Shown here in pieces: positions 53,631 through 64,000 of a stretch of 64,000 bases of DNA. This stretch comes from Promerops cafer. Its lineage: Eukaryota > Chordata > Aves > Passeriformes > Nectariniidae. The notes below the pieces were generated by a model. The model ran no database searches, was not told the DNA's origin, and worked only from the letters and a program-made list of their open reading frames with translations. A program made the position numbers and the translations under genes. The number at the start of each line of letters is the position of its first letter. Within the stretch, counting starts at the first letter, position 1. Location of the stretch: positions 69,894 to 133,893 of the forward strand of contig VZSE01001744.1 in NCBI GenBank assembly GCA_013398275.1. The letters are read 5' to 3'.

Positions 53631-56600
53631 TCAGGTGTCTCTATCTCAGCCTTATCACACGAAATATAAAAATCCCCCCAAAAGTGAAGACATTTGGTAA
53701 AATAACCCGAACAGGAGAGAGAAACAATTGTCACATTTGTCTCCCACCCCAGTGTCCACTCTTTCCTCCTGCCCCTCCAGCTGCTGCTGTGCTTCCCCCC
53801 TGCTGGAACACTTCCTCCATGGGCCCAAGTTCACTGAGCCCACCAGAATATCCTCATTTCTATCTCCTGACTCAGATTATTCCACAGAAATATATCTGTG
53901 TGGACCCCAAGACCAGAGCTTTTCCCATTTCTCCACAATGTACACAACTCTAGCAACACCTGGATAAACACACCCACAGCAAAAGGAGAAGAAAAGGAAA
54001 CCTGGACTTTCAGAGGAATCTCTTATCCCAAAGTCCTAAACTCATTAGGAGAGAAGGAATCTCATGCAGCAAGCACACCAACAGTTTATATTTTTGCCTC
54101 ATGACACTTTATCATCACGTAATAAAGTCTCTTCTTTTAGACATGACATTATGCCATTGTTTAAAACTAAATCCTCCCCAAAGAAAATAACATAAACTTC
54201 TCTAAACTGTGTTACTTTTTATTTAAAAATTCTTGGCACGAATCTCCATAACTGGCAAATCTTGATTATTTTAAACACTCTTGCAGGGCAGAGGAGAGAG
54301 GAGACTCCAGCAGACTCTGCTCTGGATTCAGGCTCCAACTGAAATTATCCTGAAACTGGAAAGGCTGAGAAAATTCAAAATGAATTTCCAGAGAAGGAAT
54401 TTCCATCCCAGTTCCATCCCTGCCTGCTCTAGGCCGCCTCTGTTGTCGTCACTCCACGTCCTCCAAGTAGCTCTTTCACAGTGATGCTGCTAATTAGTTC
54501 AACTAATTGTCCAATTCATTGATAAAAGTATCAGGAAGGTATTTGAATAATCCCCAGGCACAGGGCTCCTAAAGCAGAATTCAGTTTCTGGAATTCTGAT
54601 TCTATTCTCGCTGAGGTTAATGGATGGTTTCCTACTGAGCTTAATATAATTCACACTGGATCACTCCTGAGTCTATATTTATATAAAAATGCCCTACTAT
54701 TTCAATCTGTTTGATCATTTTAAAAATATCCATCTTATTTATTCAGAAATAAAGCTTAAAATTCTAGAAAAATTTAGCCTAGGATTGAATGAGTTATCAG
54801 AAAACTTCGAGAGATTTTATAAAATCTGGTTTTAAGGTATTTCTAAGTAAATGGGACTAAATAATCAAATATTCCTCTGATTTTTAGAAATATGTATCAC
54901 AACAGCACTAAGGCCAATGAGAAATATTAAATATTATTAATGACAAATATACCAAATGTCACTGTGGAAAAAGCACAGTAAAAACAAGGATTTAAAGGTG
55001 TCAAGGAGTTTCACAGCAAATCAACAACAGGAATAACTAAATTCCAGATTTTTAAAGTTAAATTGAAGGATTTTCACATCAGCAGAGCACACAGAGGAAA
55101 AGGATCCGAGAACAGATTTTCAGCAGCAGTCAACAGACAACTTGCTTAAACCTAAATTTGCTTTTTTATTTCATGATTTTATATGAAGTTTTCTCGATGA
55201 CCAAAAAAAACCCCTTTCAATTTAAAGGAACTTCTAATATACAAGAAGTCGAACAATTTCAATTGCTTTGCTTAAGTTAGCTGAAGAATTAAATAATATT
55301 AATTTAATAATTAAAATATAAGTGTAGTAACATTACAGGCTTACAATTTCGTATGGCTCTATGAACAGTGAACTGCAAAATGTGAATTTAATGACTGAAT
55401 TTTTCCTCCTTGACAGAAACCACAATTAAAGTGTCCCAGTTCCTGCATTCTCAGCCTGTTTTTTTACACTTTCTGGCTTCAGGTGTTATAAAAGATGAAG
55501 TTTGTGACCCCTGAAGCTTTTGCTTCCTCTTCTGTGCTTGCAAACTTCCCTAATTCAAAGGTCTGGCAGGAAGGAGTTAATGGGAGCTTCCAGATGAGAG
55601 GTTCCATCTCCCAAGGAGAGGCAGAGCCATCCCTTCAGGGAGAAAACCTTGAAATTCCTCCAGAATTACATCAGACTGGAACTGATGGACAATCAGATCC
55701 CGTGGATCTGGGAGATGAGAAGATCCCAACTCCATCCAGGCGCTCCAGCACCAAGGATCCTTCAGCTTCCTGCAAAGCTGAGCTCAGCCTGGCAGCTCTG
55801 GGAGAACTCTGCCCACATTCTGGGAAGCAGCCTTGGTGTGAGGTGTAACCTGGACATGCCAGGTTCAGGCAGTTGGATGTGACCTGCCAGGACCTCGAGG
55901 GGCAGGAAGGCCAGTATGGCACTGGGAATGTCACCCAGCTATTGGGATCTGTACTGGGATTTGGATTCCACATCAGGAAAACAGAAATGCAGTGTCTGGA
56001 CGTGGCTTCACCCAGAAACTTCTTCCTTACCTTCCAACCCCTGTGAGCTGCTGCTCCTCCAATCAGCCTCTCCTGCATTTCACTATTTTTGGGCTCTAAT
56101 TTTTTGAGCAGATCCAAACCAAGCCCAGTTTAAAGGATCAGAATGGTCCCATCACCTTCAAAAAGTTCAAAGCTGAAAGTAATTCCATACACAAAGAACT
56201 TGGTTGGATTTTAAAAGCACCTTTCAAGGGAGAAAACTTCAATCTGCTTTGCTGGAATGTGTGAATGTGCAAAAGTGGCAGCGAAACCTAAACAAAACTG
56301 GGACTTAAAATAACCTCAAACTGGAATTCTGCTTTTGCCCTCTCTTTGGATGAACGTGATCAACAAGTGTGAGGAACAAGACCTTCATCTGAGCAACCAG
56401 AGCCTTAGAGAATGCCAACAAAACACAGTTTTGAACATGAAGACAAAATGAAGCCATCCTGTAAATGGCACCAGAGCACAGAAAATGCCTATTTTAGCTC
56501 CTGCTCAGTTGCAGAGAACAGATGGAGACATTTAGTTTGGACAACAAGAATTATTCCTTGATAATTCAATATTTCTCCCTAATACCAAGATAGCCTGAAA

Positions 56601-56739
56601 ACCAGTAAGAGCATCTTTAATTTTCCATGAACTGAGATCTGTGCACCTACTGGGGCTCCTTTAACATCATTAGTGATCAGATTTTACACCAGTTGAGTTT
56701 CCTGCTCCATGGCACCATCCAAAGCTTTTAGCAGCCTCA

Positions 56740-56800
56740 TTATATGTATATGTTATATATGTTATATGTTATATATCATAAATAATATATAANTTATTTT
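56740..56800. repeat. AT-rich (TATATGTTA)n with embedded N
   Basis: Short alternating tatatgttat units with an N at 56793; probably another assembly join. Confidence 0.75.
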
Positions 56801-57621
56801 CTTGATATTCTCCATTAGCAACTTCAAATAACAGTGCCCAGGCCTTTCCTCAACTCAGGTCCTTGCAGGTAACAGTTACTAAGTGGTACTAAGTGGAAGG
56901 ACTGAATTAGTAAATCTCAAGTAAGGTTACAAAGAGTCAACACAAGGCAGATGCAGGCTCCTGAATTATTTATTTTCTGAACTATAAACATGTCCTCTGC
57001 TAAACCTCCAGAATTAAGAATCCACTCGTGCAGGCAGATGCTCATTTTGCTTACTAGGGCTTCACTACAAAGCAGTGTAAATTTACTCAAGGTAAGAATT
57101 TATCCTAAAACACACATGGAAATGTCTTGGATACACCAAATAATTTGGCTTTTAGTGCTGCAGGTCAGCCCAACTGAGCACATGATGGTGAACACAGGAG
57201 GGTAAAAAAAGTTTGTTCCTCAGCACCTTAAAGTATTTTAGGCAGTATTTGGCTTAAACCAAGGTTTTTCCCTAACAGACTTTTGGTTTATTTGTCCAAA
57301 GAGACATTAAATACAGAAAATATGAATTCACCTGAAATAACACTGTACTCTCAGAGCTTCAAATTATCATCAAGGGTTATTATTGTACCTATTTACCAAA
57401 ATATTTTCTATCAGTGTTTCTCCCCACTTGATGTGACCACGTCATTTTTGTGGCAGAATGAATGTGACAGCACAAACATCCCTTCTGCTTTATTAACTGA
57501 ATTAATTGTCTTGGTCCAAACCCCAAACCCACAACCAGCTCTAAATTTGTTGCAACCACACCCTGAATGGCAGCCTGGGCTTTGCAAAAAAAGTCTCAAA
57601 GCTGCAAATAAAGATATTTAG

Positions 57622-57815
57622 GAAGGAATTGCTGGCTGGGAGGGTGGGCAGGCCTGGCACAGGGGCCCAGAGCAGCTGTGGCTGCCCCTGGATCCCTGGC
57701 AGTGCCCCAGGCCAGGCTGGGATAACCTGGGACAGTGGGAGGTGTCCCAGCCATAGCAGGGATGGATTGGGATGAGCTTTAAGGTTCTCCCAACCCAAAC
57801 CATCCTGTAATTCCA
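57622..57815 (+). mobile_element. CR1 retroposon tail
   Basis: ggaattgctggctgggaggg, then cagagcagctgtggctgccc, ggccaggctgggataacctg and tttaaggttctcccaaccca. Plus orientation. Confidence 0.86.
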
Positions 57816-59247
57816 CAAATTTCTGTACAATTCTGTACAATTTCTGTACCACTGGATAAATTCTGCCAGTAATTTTGATAAAAATCCATTTTTGCAGCGC
57901 ATTTTCCAGCTGCTCTCTCCGAATACAGAAGCCATAAAACCAATAAAGAGGAACAGAATCTTGTTTTAACATTTAAACTTTTTGTGAGATCAGCAAGAGG
58001 AGATGATTTGGGAAGGGCCATGGATGTAAGCAGGGGTGTGGAGTCATCCTGAGGAACAGATCCAACACACCTGCAGAGTAAAGATTTTCTCTGCCCAAAA
58101 TGATTGCAGACACAGGCAGGGACTTGAGAAATTATTTTGGAGAAGCTGAGCCAAACTGAAAAGTCTCTTCACACAGAATTGAAAATTGTTTTTATAATTT
58201 CCCACTCTTCAAGAGTAACACTGTAAAAAACTTAATCCACGAAGCTTTTTGGAACTACAGCAAGATAATTTAACACGTTGTGCTGCTCTGAAGTTAAGGT
58301 CACACATTCTGCCATCATGTTGTGCATGAATTTTGATTTCCCTCAGCATTATGGTATTTGACATTCATGGAATCATCTCAGGTTAAGGCAAATGGTGAAA
58401 TGTTGCATCAGGTTGTATTTTAATAACTGGAATTGAGGATTTCAGGTATTTTGTACTATTGCAAAGGCAATATGTGTACATTTACATGCAGTGACTGTTG
58501 TGTCCAAGGAAAAGTCATTCAGTGATTTACAGCCACAGCACTCAAGCACAATTATCAGCTTTGAAACCCATCAATTTGATTTTTTTCCCCCCTTTCTTTC
58601 TTGCTTTTAGCTGGCACTAGCACAAGGAGTTCTGGCATAGACTGTTTGCAGTTTGTACACATTTCAAAGCAGAGTCCATTTCCTGGGACAGACAATTCAG
58701 AATTTCCACGTTCCCTTTAACTGAGCAGGAATTGCAATAGTACAAGATTTCTTGTATTTTAACTGTTGGGCTTCCAGCACTCAAAGCAAGGCTCATTTTC
58801 TCTTTCCATTCCAAAGGGACTTTTTCTTTCTCAAACCACTGAAAAGTCTAACAGGGCCAATGTTTCTTCTTTCCTCTCTTTAAATTTAATAAACTGCCAG
58901 GGATAGAACTTAACTCTAGGCTTAGTTTTTATTCTTTGGAGGGGACAAAAAGGAACAAGCATCCCATTTATTTTTGGTAGCTTTTGCTGTAGCATCAATA
59001 CAATTTAACATATTTTTCTATTTTTTAGGCAAGAAGTAATATTGCTGCTCAGGTGCATTCCAAGAGATGCCAGAGAGCTTTCTGGAATGTTCATTGGGAA
59101 GTTACCAGCTGCTAAACTTCCTTCTGGAAGAGTTCTCTGGAACACTGCAAATCCTGGTGGTTTTAACCCCCTAATGAGGAGTTTTCCCAGACTGATCCCC
59201 TCAGGGATAACTCCTCCTGGAAAATCACCTGTTAGGAGCCTTGGCAT

Positions 59248-59442
59248 CTTCCCTGGGAGGGTGGGGAGGGGCTGGGCTGGAATTCCCAGAGCAGCTGGGG
59301 CTGCCCCTGGATCCCTGGGAGTGCCCAAGGCCAGGCTGGATGGGCTTGGAGCAGCCTGGGACAATGGGAGGTGTCCCTGCCCTTGAGTGGGATGAGCTTT
59401 AATGTCCTTTCCAACCCAAGCCATTCCATGATTCCATGATAA
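59248..59442 (+). mobile_element. CR1 retroposon tail
   Basis: catcttccctgggagggtgg, then cagagcagctggggctgccc, gcccaaggccaggctggatg and aacccaagccattccatgat with the tandem 'attccatg' end. Plus orientation. Confidence 0.87.
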
Positions 59443-61815
59443 TCTGGGATGTGAAGCTTTGGGAATCACTGCCCACACCCTGCCAGTGTCCATGGTGAAG
59501 GCACACGTTGGTGTCCTGCTCCCAAATATCCAAAGAGAACTTCCCACTGAAGGGAGACCTCCAGGGGAGCCACCAGGCACCAGCACAGCTCAGGGTGACT
59601 CCGAGGGAATTAAGGGACATGAGGACAGCTCTGCTCCCACCTCCCAAATCCCTAAAGCTGTTTTTGGACTGGTTCTGGTGAACCACTGAAACAACAGCAG
59701 CTGAAGAGACAGTTTGGCTCCTGCACAGGACTGGCCAAAGGCCTTTCATCTTGTACTCTTGTCAGAATCCATCCAGAGGCACCATATGTGACACCTACTG
59801 AAAGCTGTTAAAAAATTAAATCACTCTAATTAGGCAGCCAGCAGGCCCTCCCATTCTTTATTAGGTGCTTAGGAAATGTCAAAGGGAAAAAGCATCCAGG
59901 CCCTGGAGATCACCAACCTTTGCATTTGAAACCACACCAAGACCAGGCCTTTGAGGGAAAAGGAGATAAAATGCAAGTTTTTCTAATGTTCAAAGGGTGC
60001 CTCGCAGCTTTTCAGATATTTTAGTGCATTTTCTTTAGAAGCACAGATCAGGTTTTTGGTTTATTGCACTATTTTGCTTTCTAGTCTTGAAAGCATCAAT
60101 GCAGCGTTCTGAGCTTTCAGCTTTCAGAAATATTCTGTTTTCTTTTACTGTCAGGCTCTGAGCTGCTGTGGACAAGGACAAACTCAAGATCCATTTGGAC
60201 AAATCCAGATGTGCCACAGGTTGTCCCACCATTCACTTGTGTTGGCCAAACCCTGAATTTAGTAATTTATTAAACTTAAATCATCAAGTTGCAGATGTTA
60301 CGGCAAGATCTACTGATAGAAGAACTCATGTTTATTTTCTCTAGACCTTCACAGGAAAACCTCATCAGAAACATCTTCAATGCTCCTCCAAAATCTTTAT
60401 ATTTTACCTTTTATTGGAGGTATAGACTCATGGAAATGAACAACAGGGATGGCTTCAGCACTGACAGTGTTTCTAAATGAGTTCAAGGACAGGTAAGAAG
60501 AAATTTAACTGGAATTTTGGAATCTCTGTCCTAGAGCTCATCTTGCAAAACCTGATGCAGAGTTACCTAAATGTTTGAAAAGCAGAAGAAGGGTCAGGGA
60601 CTTGGAATGAGAGGCCTTTCCAGAATGCAGGAATGGAGCACTGAAATTCAGGAAAGGAACAATGAAATTCAGTCATTACAGAGCTGTGTTTGTGATTCTG
60701 TGATTCGGGCATGTAACTGAAATGCTTTTTCAAATCTGCCATCAAGAGTCAGGACTCCAGGATTCAGCAATTCCAGGGGACAATCCTCAATCTGTCTGCT
60801 TTAAAATCACCTTTTTATCATCACTAAATCACACTTAGTTCACTGCTACAACATACAGTTCAATCCTAGATTCATATTTTATAAATTTCTATTTCCACCT
60901 AATAATTTACCATTGTGTCAGTCCAGCAGATCTTTTGTACATTGTGGTTTGGGGTTTTTTTCCCTCCCTTTTCAGTGAATACTTCCCATTATTGTAAATA
61001 TTCCATGAACTGGAATCTAAGCTAGAATTTGCTCTAGGGAGCACAGCCCTGCTATTCCTACAAGGAAGGAAGAGTCTGTAATCCTTGCAACCTCTTCCCT
61101 TCATCCCATTTTTAAAAGTTCACTTCCCAGGCTGAGGGGCTAAACTGCTTTCAGCTTCTTACATCCTTCTGGATTTAGGGATTGATCACAGAGGAGGAAG
61201 CCAGACCCTTCTTTCCTTCCAGCCAGCAATGTAATCCCCCTGACCTGAACCCAAAAATCACTTATGGTTTTAGCTCTTCCTCCAGAATTTCTCCACAGTG
61301 GGAGAGAACAGACCCTGCTGGAATTCTGTCAGTCCACACCTGGAGTGCAGGCTCTGAATACACAGCAATGCCATTTTATCTCCCTCCAAATTTGGTGTTG
61401 AACTATTTATTTGGGACAGCACAAGCCTTACCTTAACAAATGTTTCAGCTTCTAAAAAAAAATATCTTTGTTTAAAATCTACCACATTGTATTAGTAATT
61501 TAGGGGATAAAAAACCAAGGCACATCAGGAGTGCAGCTACAAAGGCAGCACTTTATAGATCAAATTTATGCCACAGAGCCAGAGCAGGAGCACACTGGGC
61601 TGTGCTCCTCAGCTCCCTGGCTGGGAGATCATTTCCACACAAATGCCTTGCACAAACTTTTCCCAACTGGCATCGTTTTTCCTTTTTGCAAGAAAAGGCT
61701 GAAGCACAAGCACGGCTGAGGGAGGTGCACCAGGAATAATGGACTGCAACAACAACAAGCAAAAATGGAATTAGGAAGGATTTCATATGTATAAAACACA
61801 GAAAATACCTCAGTC

Positions 61816-61864
61816 CAGATCACAGAATGGTTAAAGTTGGAAAAGAGTTCTAAGATCATCCAGA
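61816..61864 (-). mobile_element. CR1 3'-end fragment
   Basis: ccagatcacagaatggttaa, then agttggaaaagagttctaag atcatc. Very short, minus orientation. Confidence 0.6.
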
Positions 61865-62082
61865 TGAGAGGTAGAAGAGCAGTAATTTTATATAAAATGT
61901 GTTTTGTTACTGTTATGGGTAATTAATATGGGAACAGTTTCTAGGTGCTGTGGTGAGCTCACTGTCAGTGCCAGGCTCTGAAACAGGAGCTGTGAGCAGG
62001 GTCTGTGAAAGGTGAGCCTGGGAGCTGCAGGAAGGCTGGGAACACTCACTGGGCTCTCTCCTGGCCTGTGGCTTCTGAAATT

Positions 62083-62402
62083 CTGAAATTCATACAACCC
62101 CAGAAGGGACAGGCTTGGAAGCTCATCCATTCCCACCCCTGCCATGGCAGGGACACCTTCCACCATCCCAGGGTGCTCCAAGCCCTGTCCAGCCTGGCCT
62201 GGGACACTGCCAGGGACCCAGGGGCAGCCCCAGCTGCTCTGGGAATTCCAGCCCTGCCCCTGCCCACCCTCCCAGCCAGGAATTCCCAATTCCCAATATC
62301 CCATCCATCCCTGCCCTCTGGCAGTGGGAGCCATTCCTGTGTCCTGTCCCTCCATCCCTTGTCCCAGTCCCTCTCCAGCTCTCCTGGAGCCCCTTTAGGA
62401 AC
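62083..62402 (-). mobile_element. CR1 retroposon tail
   Basis: ccccagaagggacaggcttg, then ctgccatggcagggacacct, gtccagcctggcctgggaca and cccaattcccaatatcccat. Minus orientation, about 320 bp. Confidence 0.85.
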
Positions 62403-63900
62403 TGGAAAGTCACCCCAGAGCCCTTCCTTACTGTCCCCTGGATGCCTAGAAAAGAGAAAGGACCCGTGGGGCAGGAAATCAAATCCTGTACGGAGCAGAC
62501 CCAGAGATGCCAGACACAACCTCACCGTGCCCACTGAGGCCCCACTCCCATCCTCACTCCACAAGAGGTTTCCCAGCAAGTATTCCTGGTTTGAAAGCAT
62601 TTTCTCATGCATCAGCCACACTCCCCTCTTCACAAAAGTACTCAAATGCAACTTTGGGCACTAAACATGGGCTCTCAGAGCCTGTTTTTCCAGGAATAGG
62701 TGTGTGATTCCCATCTCCTGCTCCAGGCTCATCTCGTGTCCTTATCCCTGTCCCTGCAGCTGCAGCCAGGCTGGTCCTTCATAATTATGAACCATCTTTA
62801 ACTGGAATTTTAGCTCCACATTCCTGCAGCCCAAATCAAAACTATTCATGGAGAATGTGTAATTTTGTATTTTAAATATGTTTAGATGGGACCATGATAA
62901 TCTGAGGGCATCGGCCCTCCTGCAGAAACATCTGTGTCAGAGCAGGGACTTGTCCCCTTCTGTGGTCTATTTTTAAAGGCTTGAAATGTATTTTAGATTT
63001 TAGATCATCAAGGAAATGCAATTTAAGACGAAGCAGAAAAATCAGTTTTATGTATGGATTAGATCATAATCATGATTTCCACTGAAAAGGCATTAGAAAA
63101 AAGCCTTTTAAGTACTAAGAAAGAAAAAAATCAACTGAACAAAGGAAAAATATTTGGTAGGAACCCCCAGATTTTATACCCTTGTGCTCAGGAAGGTGCC
63201 TGGCTTACCTTTAAACCCTCACAGTCCTTTCCAAGAGGAGACATTGCAGAAGAGCTGGATTTTACAGGATTGCAGGGCTGCAGAACAGGGCAGCCTTAAT
63301 AATAACAGATGGAAAAACCAACCAAATATTGCTAATATGCCTTTATTGTTTTTATGCAGCATCACCTGAATCAGGGATTTGCTAACTTGCTTCACTGGAA
63401 GATCAAAGTTTTGTGTTTCCAGTGAGTTTTGAAGTGCCCTTTACAGGAACAAAGTTTTCTCTCCCATCACCAGTTCCCAATAACTGTTTTCCAAGGATCA
63501 CAAAAAACTGAATAAATATTAACCTGATCAAGGCACGTGCATATCTTTGTGACACAACACTCAGAGGCACTTTACTCAGCTTTCTGCACTCCAAGTGGTA
63601 TTTTAAGGTAGAATGACACCAGGAATGGTGTAAAGAAGCCCAGCTGAAGGCTGTGTGTGATGGGGATATATTGAATTCTATACTCTGAGAATACAATTTC
63701 AACTGAAAGCTGCTCCATGAGAACTTCATTGAGCACAAAGAGGATCCTCCAGTCAGAACACCCACGTGTCAGACTATTCCTGAGTGCCATTGTGCCTCCT
63801 GTCACCTGCTCATTTGCCTGCAGGATCTGTCCTCTGCAAATGTCACTCGCTGCCACTCAAATGCTGAAATTGTGCTGCAGATAAAAAGAAAACTTAAGGA

Positions 63901-63923
63901 AAAAAAAAAAAAATATATATATA
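63901..63923. repeat. Poly(A) followed by (TA)n
   Basis: A low-complexity a-run leading into atatatatata. Confidence 0.85.
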
Positions 63924-64000
63924 GGCCTGAACCAACATAAATGTCTGCACTGGCAAAGGTATAAAACTTCCAAATAAAAATTAGCAGCATAAAAATGGTG

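Larger units (their letters stand above)
35218..64000 (-). other. Upstream of the MBD5 start exon: probable 5'-UTR intron(s), no coding gene seen
   Basis: About 29 kb of AT-rich sequence with CR1 tails, microsatellites and assembly joins. In mammals MBD5 has several non-coding 5' exons spread over hundreds of kilobases, so this is most simply intronic. I could not identify any 5' non-coding exon or a CpG-island promoter here. Short open frames are either CR1-derived or unremarkable. Confidence 0.6.

Noticed and set aside
54281..56117. Small open frames around 54.3-56.1 kb
   Set aside because: Unrelated short frames with no recognisable motif, no splice structure and no composition shift.

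Overview
This window looks like bird nuclear DNA. It is AT-rich with long introns and carries about twenty 5'-truncated CR1 retroposon tails (the avian LINE family, whose 3' end reads 'ccttccaacccaaaccat'). It also has GT-AG spliced exons of a conserved vertebrate gene, short minisatellites and several single-N or N-run assembly joins. I see no bacterial, phage, plasmid or CRISPR content.

One protein-coding gene can be supported: MBD5 (methyl-CpG-binding domain protein 5), transcribed from the minus strand. I assembled ten coding exons by hand from splice sites and reading frame: c1 35105-35217 (start codon), c2 31365-31467, c3 30815-30995, c4 26551-28644, c5 17096-18055, c6 15682-15908, c7 12544-13746, c8 8330-8403, c9 5528-5603 and c10 2550-2621 (stop). 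The exons total 5103 nt, or 1700 residues plus stop. Every junction is GT-AG and in phase. The product has an N-terminal MBD (c1-c3), a long Ser/Pro/Asn-rich low-complexity middle (c4-c6), and a C-terminal PWWP-type domain (c7-c9) followed by a basic tail.

Layout: 1-2.5 kb is downstream flank and 3' UTR, with a CpG-island-like block at about 500-1100. 2.5-35.2 kb is the MBD5 coding region, with introns full of CR1 tails and tandem repeats. 35.2-64 kb is upstream sequence, probably the large intron(s) between non-coding 5' exons and the start exon, where I recognise no other coding gene. Two places (3143-3832 and 45264-46866) are near-identical direct duplications meeting at a single N and look like assembly false duplications. 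A third N (28072) sits in the poly-proline stretch of c4 and probably hides missing codons.

I did not find a previously undescribed system. The observations most worth checking are the CpG island just beyond the MBD5 3' end with a plus-strand splice donor, the weak splice donor of the PWWP exon next to a CU repeat, the minisatellite of 3'-splice-site-like units before the terminal exon, and a perfect 20-bp-stem palindrome in intron 7.
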